A stretch of DNA of 31,958 nt, taken from positions 1-31,958 of IMG/VR virus record IMGVR_UViG_3300029309_000186; one strand, given 5' to 3'. The translations under genes were made by a program, and so were the position numbers. Below, in pieces: positions 22,232 through 29,981 of this stretch; position 1 is the first letter of the stretch, and each line of letters begins with the position of its first letter. Below the pieces are notes generated by a model. It did not search any database. It saw nothing but the letters and a program-made list of their open reading frames with translations, and had not been told where the DNA came from. This stretch comes from a virus.

Positions 22232-22684
22232 TTATGTTGTTAGATCTCCTGTTATATACCACTCATCACTATTAATCTTAATCAAGCTGCCCGTACTATA
22301 CTGTGCCGTTGTTTTTAATTTACCTCCAGCAGCGTTTACTGTTACGCCACCAGCACCAGCAAACGTCACTTGACCAGCACCGTGCTGACTAAACAATATT
22401 TGTGTTCCAGTAGAAAAAGCAACTGACGCATTTGTTGGTATAGTAACTGCTATTGCACTTCCATTATCAAATTGAATAAACTTATGTGCATCTGCTAAAG
22501 TTAAAGTATGTGATGTAAGCGAAACAGTTCTATTTGTAACTAAATTAGCAGCCGTTATAATTTCTTCTCCTGTAACATGCTTACTGTCAAAAGAGCCACC
22601 AGAAACCTCTGCTATTGCAATTCTATCTGTAGTTGCTAAATTAGCACTCTTTGCTGTTAGCGCACTTATCTTTATGTCTGCCAT
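22232..22684 (-). CDS. Virion surface/fibre-like protein (150 aa)
   Basis: MADIKISALTAKSANLATTD is a common N-terminal pattern of phage tail fibre or head-fibre proteins. The rest is Thr/Ser/Gly-rich with repeated strands (FIQFDNGSAIAVTIPTN, FAGAGGVTVNAAGGKL), typical of beta-helical or trimeric structural proteins. It ends 10 nt before the larger fibre-like gene. Structural role is likely; exact position unknown. Confidence 0.55.
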   Translation of the reverse strand: MADIKISALTAKSANLATTDRIAIAEVSGGSFDSKHVTGEEIITAANLVTNRTVSLTSHTLTLADAHKFIQFDNGSAIAVTIPTNASVAFSTGTQILFSQHGAGQVTFAGAGGVTVNAAGGKLKTTAQYSTGSLIKINSDEWYITGDLTT

Positions 22685-22757
22685 CTTCTATTTTGTTTAA
22701 AAACTTTTGTAAACGAATTATGTTTCGTTTTTTTATAGTATACTTTCTTTTCTTCAT
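22641..22757 (-). CDS. Basic 38-aa ORF overlapping two genes
   Basis: MKKRKYTIKKRNIIRLQKFL begins a very basic peptide ending KDKCANSKEC. Its ATG overlaps the connector stop as ATGA, but its last 44 nt overlap the 150-aa gene in another frame. Coupling favours a real gene, the overlap counts against it. Function unknown, possibly DNA-binding. Confidence 0.35.
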   Translation of the reverse strand: MKKRKYTIKKRNIIRLQKFLNKIEDGRHKDKCANSKEC

Positions 22758-23254
22758 AAACACCAACCTGTTAAATTTGTACTGTCGTTCGGAAACATAT
22801 CCTCGCCTTCGTTTGCGTTGTACTCTGGAAACAACGCACTATTATTAATTATGAAATCAACGAATCTTTCTTTGTAGTGCATAGCCGTTTGTCGTTGTTT
22901 CTCGATCATAAAATCAACTTCTTCTTTACTTACCGTTTCGCTATTTTCTGCTCCGTGTTTATACACACCCTTATTTGCCACTGTGTAAGCTGCGTAAGGC
23001 AAGTATTCGACCATTGCGAAGTGTATCAAGCACGGCTTAATATAAGTTGTTAAAAGCGCTAAATACGGATTTGCTAAAGTACCAGCAATTATGTCCGCTT
23101 GTATCTTTTCGAGTAGCTTTGTTCCAAGCATAGATTGAATATGAATGTCTTGTGCGATAAGAACAAACTGAATGAATTTATCTACGTCCACGTTTCCGTT
23201 TACGTTTGTAAACCGTACTATATCGTCACGAGTAATTAATAATGCAGTTGCCAT
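22754..23254 (-). CDS. Head-tail connector, DUF6712-type (166 aa)
   Basis: MATALLITRDDIVRFTNVNG and DVDKFIQFVLIAQDIHIQSM, then a helical core (LLTTYIKPCLIHFAMVEYLP) and HYKERFVDFIINN, match small all-helical connector proteins that sit under the portal in Bacteroidetes phages (DUF6712-like). It starts 1 nt after the portal stop. The protein would join head to tail. The assignment rests on pattern memory and location. Confidence 0.65.
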   Translation of the reverse strand: MATALLITRDDIVRFTNVNGNVDVDKFIQFVLIAQDIHIQSMLGTKLLEKIQADIIAGTLANPYLALLTTYIKPCLIHFAMVEYLPYAAYTVANKGVYKHGAENSETVSKEEVDFMIEKQRQTAMHYKERFVDFIINNSALFPEYNANEGEDMFPNDSTNLTGWCL

Positions 23255-23255
23255 A

Positions 23256-25040
23256 TTATACGTCTTTTGGTAAGTTAGGGTTATTAGGTGAATATCCTTT
23301 TAAAGGCATATCCTTTGGCATCATACTAACTTGTGGTTCGTTGGTTACTCTATAACCATATTTACGAGCTTTGTTAGTGCTTATTTGTGAACTATCTGCT
23401 GCACCTATTGAAGCCGATTTTCTAAAGCTTACATAGGTTCGGCGCTGCCATTTATGATTACATCGGGGGCCTCCTTTATAAAGCCAAATCGAATAAGTAT
23501 CAGAACCACCTTCGCCAAAACCTTTGTTTACTACTTGCGAAGATAATCGTATAATGTCTTCTTTACGATATACTTTACTTGCTCTCATCATTGCTCTACA
23601 AAATGGACGTTCTGGTGCTGGATTGCCTGTGTATTGATAACGTACTTTAAAATACAAACCATCTACTTGTCTATCTTGCTCACTTGCTTGATTTGGCGAA
23701 GCACTACCTGTTCTAACCAAATTAACTATTTTAGAAAGTGTTGATTGTTTAGGTTTTAGTTCTTCTTCCCACTCTTTAACTTGTGCATCAAAGTCATCTT
23801 CTAAATCGTAATTTACTTCTCGAACATCTATTAATTCAAAACCTTCTTGTTCTGGGTCTTCGCCTTTAGATATAAAGTCCTGTAGTTCTTTATTGTCTTC
23901 GCTTAATTCTAAACCTGTTTCTTCTTCGAGTTGTTCTTCGTCCATCATACCGCTTAAATCGGTAAATTCTAATGGCTTTAATGTTTTAAAGTACAAGTTT
24001 AAAGATATGCCGTTGTAAGCAAGTATTTCATCAAACGCATCAATCAATAGTTCTTGCATTGGTCGAATAACCATATTCAAATAAAGGTTAAAACTGTCAA
24101 TTAATTCATCGGAATTTGAACTAAAGCCGTTACTACTTGCAATTCCAAAAAGCATAGGCGATACAATTGAATGACCGACCATTATCTTTCTTAAACATTC
24201 TTCAGCAAGTGTAGCGTACAAGTCTGGTGCATCATTTACAGGCATTGCATCAACCGTTGTTTTCGATTCTGCATTGTTGTTAAAACTAACAATAACCTTT
24301 TCGCCTTTTGTTCCTGTCAGTTGGTTTAGAACTTTGCTTTTTATTAGTCGTTGCTGTTCGTCACTTGGTTGTCCGTTGTTGAAGTTTATAACTGATCTTG
24401 AACTAAAGCCGTTGTTTACTTCGTTTATTAAGTACTCGCTTATTGATTCTTCAAGTGTGCAATAAGGTAAACAACCAATATAGTCTGGTAGTGCATAGTA
24501 CTTTAAACCAACGGAATACGGCTTTACAAAATAAATTTCAATAGGTTCTTTTGAACAACCAAAAGCTGGTATTCTTTGTGGTTTATAGTTTTTAGTGTCC
24601 GTCCAATCATCTGAATAATAGTAAGCTTCTACTTTACCTTCTTCGTTGCATTTCTCGGCACGTAAAAGTTGTACTGGTATGTGTTCAACTTGCGCTATTT
24701 TCTTTCTGTCTTTCGTGTATATGACTTGCATAGCACATTGTCCTAATAACTTTAAGTCGCTTACAAGGTGTCTTGTACATTTCTTACTAAACAAAGCCAT
24801 CATAGCAGCGTATTCATTTGGCTTTTTAGAAGCGTCTGAAGCACTCAAACCTTTGCCGTACACTAATCGGTTAGTGTTGTTTATAATAGCGTTCTGTGTC
24901 GTGCTATTTGTATAGCAGTCAATCAAGAATTGGTAATAGTTATTGTCATCGCCAAACTCTACCCAATCTTCACGTTTACTCTCCGTTATAGTTGGTTGCT
25001 CGTAGGCAGCTAATTCTAATATGTGTATGTCCTTACTCAT
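23256..25040 (-). CDS. Portal protein with C-terminal extension (594 aa)
   Basis: Residues 1 to about 370 are portal-like: WVEFGDDNNYYQFLIDCYTN at the N-terminus, NTNRLVYGKGL near 55, then SPMLFGIASSNGFSSNSDEL (about 290-310) and the long helix FNLYLNMVIRPMQELLIDAF. This is the dodecameric ring through which DNA is packaged. A C-terminal region (about 460-594) carries PFCRAMMRASKVYRKEDI and GGPRCNHKWQRRTY, a pattern I associate with MuF-type minor head proteins. A portal fused to such a domain is uncommon. The gene starts 8 nt inside the upstream 110-aa gene. Confidence 0.82.
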   Translation of the reverse strand: MSKDIHILELAAYEQPTITESKREDWVEFGDDNNYYQFLIDCYTNSTTQNAIINNTNRLVYGKGLSASDASKKPNEYAAMMALFSKKCTRHLVSDLKLLGQCAMQVIYTKDRKKIAQVEHIPVQLLRAEKCNEEGKVEAYYYSDDWTDTKNYKPQRIPAFGCSKEPIEIYFVKPYSVGLKYYALPDYIGCLPYCTLEESISEYLINEVNNGFSSRSVINFNNGQPSDEQQRLIKSKVLNQLTGTKGEKVIVSFNNNAESKTTVDAMPVNDAPDLYATLAEECLRKIMVGHSIVSPMLFGIASSNGFSSNSDELIDSFNLYLNMVIRPMQELLIDAFDEILAYNGISLNLYFKTLKPLEFTDLSGMMDEEQLEEETGLELSEDNKELQDFISKGEDPEQEGFELIDVREVNYDLEDDFDAQVKEWEEELKPKQSTLSKIVNLVRTGSASPNQASEQDRQVDGLYFKVRYQYTGNPAPERPFCRAMMRASKVYRKEDIIRLSSQVVNKGFGEGGSDTYSIWLYKGGPRCNHKWQRRTYVSFRKSASIGAADSSQISTNKARKYGYRVTNEPQVSMMPKDMPLKGYSPNNPNLPKDV

Positions 25041-25365
25041 AAATTATAAATTCGTTATTCGATGCTTGGCTTGTGTATTGTCCGTTGTTTACTGAATAGG
25101 TTGCTACAGGTTGGTCGGTGCAAAATACTCTGTCTTTATGAACTACCGTACTACCGTTTTTTAATTCAAGTTTATAGAAGTGTCCTTCTTTTAACGAAAA
25201 CACGGCACTAATTGTATCGAAATAATCGCCGTTCGTACTTGCTTGGATTGTTACGGCTACGGTTGTGTTTAGTTGTTCGTCAGTTAAATTTAAAGTGTCG
25301 TATGTTTGGCTTCTTGGTATGAAACTAAAGGTCTGTTGTACTCCGCTTGTAGTTAAGATAATCAT
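25033..25365 (-). CDS. Small beta-rich structural-region protein (110 aa)
   Basis: MIILTTSGVQQTFSFIPRSQ, NTTVAVTIQASTNGDYFD and SLKEGHFYKLELKNGS form an all-beta, Ig-like pattern. DRVFCTDQ near the end is a stretch I associate with proteins next to portal genes in marine Bacteroidetes phages. It has a class I leader with three extra bases before ATG and overlaps the portal gene by 8 nt. A decoration or neck function is possible; none is proven. Confidence 0.6.
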   Translation of the reverse strand: MIILTTSGVQQTFSFIPRSQTYDTLNLTDEQLNTTVAVTIQASTNGDYFDTISAVFSLKEGHFYKLELKNGSTVVHKDRVFCTDQPVATYSVNNGQYTSQASNNEFIIYE

Positions 25366-25368
25366 TAT

Positions 25369-25380
25369 ACTATAATAACT
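25369..25380 (-). promoter_or_regulatory. Class I translation leader (shifted by 3 nt)
   Basis: The minus strand reads AGTTATTATAGT followed by ATA and then the ATG of the 110-aa gene. The block is the same as before protease and coiled-coil genes, with three extra bases of spacing. Confidence 0.4.
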
Positions 25381-25421
25381 TTTTTTTCAATTTTTTGTTT
25401 TTATTTCGTGTTTTTGAAGCA

Positions 25422-25448
25422 TAAAAAAAGGCACTCCGAAAAGTGCCT
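25422..25448 (-). terminator. Rho-independent terminator after the putative tail tube gene
   Basis: On the minus strand AGGCACT pairs with AGTGCCT around a 6-nt loop (TTTCGG), followed by seven Ts. It lies 29 nt after the stop at 25478. With no TAnnTTTG box following, it probably works as a partial terminator before the portal genes. Confidence 0.85.
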
Positions 25449-25477
25449 AATCACATTATGAAAGGAAAAGAAAAACC

Positions 25478-26050
25478 TTACGTTGTTACGATTGTTGCGT
25501 CTTCACCAGCACCTGTTGCAAAAGCAGTCTTTAATTGTGCTTCTGTAGAAACATCAATAAAGTTAGCTGGTAGAACTTCACTCGCTACGAATGTCAGCTT
25601 GTAACCGTTAAAATCACCAAGTGCGGCACCAGAAGAAATTTCTCCAGCGGTTGTATCACAACCTTGTGCCAATCCCATAAGAAAGAATTGGTCAGTCATA
25701 GTGCGAACAATAATTCTTGGTCTACCGTAAGCAAGTAGCTTAATATTCTTGTGCATAGCTTGGTCTTGTTTCTTTAAAGAAATAGCAAGTGTTTGCTCAA
25801 AGAATGTAGTACCGTTATCTCTTGAAGTTTGTACAGCGGTTGTAAACGAATTTTCGTTAGATTTTAATTCGTATTTAAACAAAGATAAAATAGCAGCTGG
25901 TTGCCAAGCATCAAGTGTATCTGTGTTTGTTGCATCGTAAGTAATGTTGTCTGTGTCAAGATCATCGAAGTTTGCAAAGTAAATGGCTTTTAACCCACTT
26001 ACGGAATCTTTGCACTCTTCTACACGACCGTTTGTTATATCACAACTCAT
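25478..26050 (-). CDS. Putative major tail tube protein (190 aa)
   Basis: MSCDITNGRVEECKDSVSGL, AIYFANFDDLDTDN and FTTAVQTSRDNGTTFFEQTL form a strand-rich protein of the usual tail tube size. IKLLAYGRPRIIVRTMTDQF follows, and a Gly/Ala-rich end (TAFATGAGEDATIVTT) closes it. In Bacteroidetes siphophages a protein starting with DITNGR-CKDS is found next to the capsid gene. It has its own terminators on both sides, suggesting high, separate expression, as expected of a tube subunit. The assignment is moderate. Confidence 0.55.
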   Translation of the reverse strand: MSCDITNGRVEECKDSVSGLKAIYFANFDDLDTDNITYDATNTDTLDAWQPAAILSLFKYELKSNENSFTTAVQTSRDNGTTFFEQTLAISLKKQDQAMHKNIKLLAYGRPRIIVRTMTDQFFLMGLAQGCDTTAGEISSGAALGDFNGYKLTFVASEVLPANFIDVSTEAQLKTAFATGAGEDATIVTT

Positions 26051-26071
26051 TTTGTTAAAAGTTTTTATGAA

Positions 26072-26102
26072 TAAAAAAGGGTAGGCAATTTTACCTACCC
26101 TT
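26072..26102 (-). terminator. Rho-independent terminator after the major capsid gene
   Basis: On the minus strand AAGGGTAGG pairs with CCTACCCTT around an 8-nt loop (TAAAATTG), followed by a T-run. It begins about 19 nt after the capsid stop and ends about 22 nt before the tail tube start. The stem is the strongest in the window. Confidence 0.9.
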
Positions 26103-26120
26103 CCTTAATTCTGGTTAATA

Positions 26121-27047
26121 TTAAGCGTAGATAACTACGTCTGAATTAATACCCATTTGTACGGCTGCCGTAAATCTCATAATGATTCTTACGTTTTGGC
26201 TACCGTCAAGTTCTGCCATATCTAATACTCTTACTTCGTTGTGGTCTGAAAGAAGTCCAGTTCCGAAGAATAAGTTAGATTTTTGCGCTGCCATCATTGA
26301 GTGTGCTGGAAGACCTTGTGCAACTACTACAGGTACACCGTCAAAAGATAATGCACCGTTGTTACCAAACCAAGTAGTTCCCTGATTATTAACACCGTTT
26401 GCACCAAGTCCGTTAGCACCGAATCCACCCAAAGCACGAATGTAAGCACGAGCAACATTGGGAGCAACATAGATAAATAAGTCTTCTTTACCGTAAACTG
26501 CGCTTGGGATAGCATCAACTACTTTGCCCATTTCGTCAATCACGTTAGCAGCAGTAATAGTTGTTCCTGATACGGCAACGCATCCAGAACCACCAGCAGT
26601 TGCTAAGTAATAAAATCCGTCAAATTCACCTGCGTTTGCAGTTTGTCCACTCCAAATGTTAGTTTCCATTTTTGCAGCTACTTTAGCAGCAGTATATCCG
26701 ATAACGAAATCAGATAGTGAAGGTGCCAAATTGTCAAATGCAGAAAAGCCCATTTGCTCAGCTTCCCACGAACTCAACAGGTCTCGCTTACAAATGTCAT
26801 AATTTACTTGGAATTCCTCCGGTTCGATAATTTTCTCTGCCAAAGTTAAAGTGCCTGATGCGCTATAGTCACACGTTGCGTTTGCAACTATGTCACCTAA
26901 AGCACCTGTTTGAAGTACTTGTTTGTACTTTACGTTTGGTAATACGGTTACCAATCCGTTTTCTAATGTACTACCCGAAAGTAAAGCCGCAGAAATATAT
27001 TTTCCAGCAAACTCTCCAGCGTACGTTGATGTCAATGATACTGCCAT
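26121..27047 (-). CDS. Major capsid protein, HK97-fold type (308 aa)
   Basis: MAVSLTSTYAGEFAGKYISA begins a 308-residue Ala/Gly-rich protein with the usual pattern of Bacteroidetes phage capsid subunits. It has a strand-rich N-terminal part (LPNVKYKQVLQTGALGDIV), an E-loop-like region, a long helix (IGYTAAKVAAKMETNIW), PSAVYGKEDLFIYVAPNVA and a C-terminal strand pair ending INSDVVIYA. It follows the scaffold-like gene by 27 nt and precedes a strong terminator, so high expression is expected. The lack of a long N-terminal delta domain fits with a separate scaffold. Confidence 0.82.
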   Translation of the reverse strand: MAVSLTSTYAGEFAGKYISAALLSGSTLENGLVTVLPNVKYKQVLQTGALGDIVANATCDYSASGTLTLAEKIIEPEEFQVNYDICKRDLLSSWEAEQMGFSAFDNLAPSLSDFVIGYTAAKVAAKMETNIWSGQTANAGEFDGFYYLATAGGSGCVAVSGTTITAANVIDEMGKVVDAIPSAVYGKEDLFIYVAPNVARAYIRALGGFGANGLGANGVNNQGTTWFGNNGALSFDGVPVVVAQGLPAHSMMAAQKSNLFFGTGLLSDHNEVRVLDMAELDGSQNVRIIMRFTAAVQMGINSDVVIYA

Positions 27048-27074
27048 TGTTTTTGTTTTTTATTTATTAATAAT

Positions 27075-27737
27075 TTATTTACTTAATTTTTCCATTACAC
27101 GATCTAAAGTTGTTTTTTGACGGTTTGCACTATATTGTATGTGATTCGTCTTTTTCTTGTTCTCTGGATTGTGTGTAATAGGTTTTGCAGCTGGTTCTTC
27201 TATTGTTTCTTCTGCTGCTAATTCTACTTCTTCTTTTTCTTCTTCTGTAGTTTCTACTTCTTCGTTCGTGTTTTCTTCAGTAGATACTTTTGAAAGTAAT
27301 TCAATTTCTGCTTTAAGTTCTTCGTTTTCTTTTTTCAAAGCTTCTATTTCACTAAAGAAAGTTTCTTTTACGATTGATTCAACAGTCTTTTTAACTGGCT
27401 TAACTTCTTCAGACGCTTCTACTTCTTCTTCGTACATTTCTTCTTCTTCTTTTTTAGCGTCTTCTTCAATCACTTCTTCTTCTTCTTTTTCTTCGGCTTT
27501 TATTTCGTCAATAATACCTTCTTCTTTTACGATTAACATTTCGCCTGATTGCATTTTGTACTCACCTACAGGTAGTGCAATTTTTTGCTCGTCTTCTGTC
27601 ACGATCATAATTTGTTCGCCTTTTTCAAACGATTCTGCTTCTATGGTTGTTGTGCTATCGTCCAACTTTCTTGTTTCAAGTTTCACTTCCATTCCAAGAA
27701 GTTCTCTTACTTTGTTTAGTATTGAATTATCTTTCAT
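27075..27737 (-). CDS. Acidic scaffold-like protein (220 aa)
   Basis: An N-terminal small beta domain (LALPVGEYKMQSGEMLIV-like strands, about residues 40-75) is followed by a very Glu-rich middle (80-120 and 150-185). A coiled coil (IEALKKENEELKAEIELLSK) lies near 130-150, and the C-terminus is basic (NRQKTTLDRVMEKLSK). An acidic coiled-coil body with a basic end that contacts capsid is typical of phage scaffolding proteins. It lies directly before the capsid gene. The acidic part also explains the long ORF on the other strand. Confidence 0.75.
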   Translation of the reverse strand: MKDNSILNKVRELLGMEVKLETRKLDDSTTTIEAESFEKGEQIMIVTEDEQKIALPVGEYKMQSGEMLIVKEEGIIDEIKAEEKEEEEVIEEDAKKEEEEMYEEEVEASEEVKPVKKTVESIVKETFFSEIEALKKENEELKAEIELLSKVSTEENTNEEVETTEEEKEEVELAAEETIEEPAAKPITHNPENKKKTNHIQYSANRQKTTLDRVMEKLSK

Positions 27738-27765
27738 TTTTATTTATTTATTATTCGTGTTTATC

Positions 27766-28218
27766 TTAAAAAGGTAAATCGTCTAAAAATCCAAAATTTA
27801 AAGACTTTAATTTTTGTTCTATATTTTCAATTTCTTTTAATTCTGGTGCGATTACTTTTTGACTTAAACCTAAATCTTCTATTTGTTTTTTTATAGATTG
27901 TGCAGTTTTTTTACTTTTTGTTAAAAGTGCTTTTGTGTCTTTTATTGTTTCTTTAGCAAATTTTACAGTTGAATTTCGTTCTTTGCTTGCTTTATTTAAT
28001 TTTGTTTCTATATCGGCTTTTTCACCAATATATTTATTTAACACATCATTATCTTTTTCTGCTGCTTTATGTAAATTTTCAGCACCTTTCAATTCATTTT
28101 TTGCGTTCTGAATGTCTTTTTTTAAATCGTCAATAATACCCAGTTCTACTCTTTCAGATTTTAACTCTGTCTTTTCTTCTTTTGCTAAAAATCGTGCTAC
28201 GGCTCTATGTGTATTCAT
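27766..28218 (-). CDS. Coiled-coil head-assembly protein (150 aa)
   Basis: MNTHRAVARFLAKEEKTELK and DDLKKDIQNAKNELKGAENL begin a Lys/Glu-rich, almost entirely helical protein, with a hydrophobic end (LNFGFLDDLPF). It lies between protease and scaffold-like genes and has the class I leader. This could be a second scaffold component, but no specific motif supports that. It would be a likely substrate for the maturation protease if so. Confidence 0.6.
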   Translation of the reverse strand: MNTHRAVARFLAKEEKTELKSERVELGIIDDLKKDIQNAKNELKGAENLHKAAEKDNDVLNKYIGEKADIETKLNKASKERNSTVKFAKETIKDTKALLTKSKKTAQSIKKQIEDLGLSQKVIAPELKEIENIEQKLKSLNFGFLDDLPF

Positions 28219-28230
28219 ACTATAATAACT
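28219..28230 (-). promoter_or_regulatory. Class I translation leader
   Basis: The minus strand reads AGTTATTATAGT directly before the ATG of the coiled-coil gene, nearly identical to the element before both protease copies. Confidence 0.4.
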
Positions 28231-28260
28231 TTTTATTAAATTGTTTGTTTCATTTTTGTT

Positions 28261-28401
28261 TTAAACCTTGCCTATTCCTTGCGCTCTAAGTGTGCCATCA
28301 CAACACTTTGAACTATATGTATTGTCTTTACATAAGCAACCTCTCTTACCACCTTTAGGGCTTGATTTACTTTGTGTTTCTTTGGTTCGTTTTTTTCTCA
28401 T
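28261..28401 (-). CDS. Cys-rich basic 46-aa protein
   Basis: MRKKRTKETQSKSSPKGGKR is followed by GCLCKDNTYSSKCCDGTLRA and QGIGKV. Four cysteines (22, 24, 33, 34) could bind one zinc ion. The ATG overlaps the protease stop as ATGA, which strongly supports the ORF. I recall similar short GCLC...CCDG proteins in the head region of aquatic Bacteroidetes phages, without known function. A capsid-associated zinc finger is possible. Confidence 0.75.
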   Translation of the reverse strand: MRKKRTKETQSKSSPKGGKRGCLCKDNTYSSKCCDGTLRAQGIGKV

Positions 28402-29960
28402 TTCTTAGAACTTTTTGGGTGTTTAGCTGGAAGCAAATCATAATCAGTTGTGTATTTTGCATTTTGTGGTCTTCCGTTTTTTAGTAAATACAAAAAAGCG
28501 TTTACTCTTGCCATTGCCCACTGTTTTGCGCTTTTAACGGTTGGTGAATGACTTGTATTATACGCACCTAAACCCCTTTGAAAAACACTTTTTAAAGCGC
28601 CTACATTTGCACCGTAGCCGAGTTTATCTTTGTATCTTTCGTTAAATTCATTACTCTTTTTTCGTAAACTTTCTTCGTCTGCTTTACTTACAACTGCACC
28701 TCTACTTGTACCAGCATCGCCTTTAGCACTTCCCTTGCCCTTTGGTTTTGGGTTTGGTGTGTCGCTTTTAGGTGCTTTTTTGCTTCGCTTTACACCACCT
28801 CTTGGTCCTACTTCTGCGTATTTACTTTTTTTTTTAACGCACTTGCCGTTCTTCTTTTCGTAGCCCTTTGGACATTTACCGTAAAGATCTAAATTGTGTG
28901 TTTCGCCAACCATATACCAAGTCTTACCTTCGTATTCGTGTTCGTGTATGCCATCAACGCCTACATCTTTAGCTGCTTTTTCTGCCATAGCTTTAGAAGA
29001 ATAGGCAAGTCGGTCATCTATAATTGCAAAATTGTCATCGATTAACATACTTGCCAAGTCCTCTCTCTCTATTTGTTTTAGCTTAGATTCTGCCCAAGTC
29101 TTTGCTGATTTGCCACCCCATAGTAAATAACTAATATAACCGCAAGATTCTTTGTCTCCAGCATCGTAATAAGTTTCTGCTCTACTTAAAAAACTAAACA
29201 TTCTTTTTACCGTGCTTTCGCTTACAGGTTCGCCATTAGCTAATTGCTGCGCACGTACTTTGCCTACTTGTGTAGCACATTTGTTGCCTACTGCTTTGTT
29301 TAGTTCTATGCCTCGTTTTGCGTTGTTTCTTACGCTTTCCGGATAGTCGCTATAACTTTCTAATTCTTGTTTTTGTAGAAGTTCTTTTAGTTCTTCAACA
29401 AGCATTTTCTTTTCAAAGTCTTCAAAGCTTTCTTCTTTGGTCATATCGTATTTATCTGCAAAATACCCTTCGATACTGAAACCCTGTATAGTGCCGTCTT
29501 TTGCTTTGTTGTATAGTTCTTGATCGTCAATTTTCATACTAATCATCCACGTGCCTTCAGGTACGTTTAAGCCGTAGTGTGCGCTTTTATCTTTTTTCGT
29601 GTTTTCGACAATCCAACTCTCGACTATTGTAGTGCCTTTTATTGGTTGTTTATGTTCGTAGGTTGCGTTTTTGTGGTTTGAACGCTTAAAGAATAATTCT
29701 GAAGCTTTGCGAACTGTGTCTTTACTGAAGTAGATGTAGTATTCATCATTCGTTTTTTCGTTGCGTCTGTAGATTTGTTTATTAGGTACTAAAGCAGCAC
29801 CCATAAGAATACGCTTTTCTTTGTCTACTTCTTTTAGTAGTATTTGTTGTTTGTTTAGTGCAATAAAATTCTCTTCTATTGCTGGTGTTTCAACAAGCGA
29901 CACGGCTTCGATCCCGCTATTTTCATCTGTTTCGTCTATAATTAATTCAACTATCCTCAT
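28398..29960 (-). CDS. Capsid maturation protease fused to accessory domains (520 aa)
   Basis: Residues 1 to about 185 look like an XkdF/prohead-protease-type domain (MRIVELIIDETDENSGIEAV; IVESWIVENTKKDKSAHYGL; IQGFSIEGYFADKYD). A helical domain follows from about 200 (SDYPESVRNNAKRGIELNKA; YISYLLWGGKSAKTWAESK). A short HEHEYEGKTWYMVG segment lies near 340 and a Cys pair (CPKGYEKKNGKC) near 360. After a basic Pro/Lys-rich linker, the C-terminus (about 430-520) contains QWAMARVNAFLYLLKNGRPQ, a domain recurring in phages. It follows tape measure copy B by 21 nt and ends with an ATGA overlap. The first 352 residues are repeated at 1-1057. Confidence 0.78.
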   Translation of the reverse strand: MRIVELIIDETDENSGIEAVSLVETPAIEENFIALNKQQILLKEVDKEKRILMGAALVPNKQIYRRNEKTNDEYYIYFSKDTVRKASELFFKRSNHKNATYEHKQPIKGTTIVESWIVENTKKDKSAHYGLNVPEGTWMISMKIDDQELYNKAKDGTIQGFSIEGYFADKYDMTKEESFEDFEKKMLVEELKELLQKQELESYSDYPESVRNNAKRGIELNKAVGNKCATQVGKVRAQQLANGEPVSESTVKRMFSFLSRAETYYDAGDKESCGYISYLLWGGKSAKTWAESKLKQIEREDLASMLIDDNFAIIDDRLAYSSKAMAEKAAKDVGVDGIHEHEYEGKTWYMVGETHNLDLYGKCPKGYEKKNGKCVKKKSKYAEVGPRGGVKRSKKAPKSDTPNPKPKGKGSAKGDAGTSRGAVVSKADEESLRKKSNEFNERYKDKLGYGANVGALKSVFQRGLGAYNTSHSPTVKSAKQWAMARVNAFLYLLKNGRPQNAKYTTDYDLLPAKHPKSSKK

Positions 29961-29972
29961 ATTATAATAACT
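29961..29972 (-). promoter_or_regulatory. Class I translation leader
   Basis: The minus strand reads AGTTATTATAAT directly before the ATG of protease copy B, identical to copy A. The whole 21-nt intergenic spacer is unchanged between the copies. Confidence 0.4.
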
Positions 29973-29981
29973 TTTATTTGT

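Noticed and set aside
27157-27777. Long plus-strand ORF (206 codons, Ser-rich)
   Set aside because: It is the mirror of the Glu-rich scaffold-like gene: GAA/GAG codons read as TTC/CTC-type Ser/Phe codons on the other strand. No leader or neighbours on that strand.
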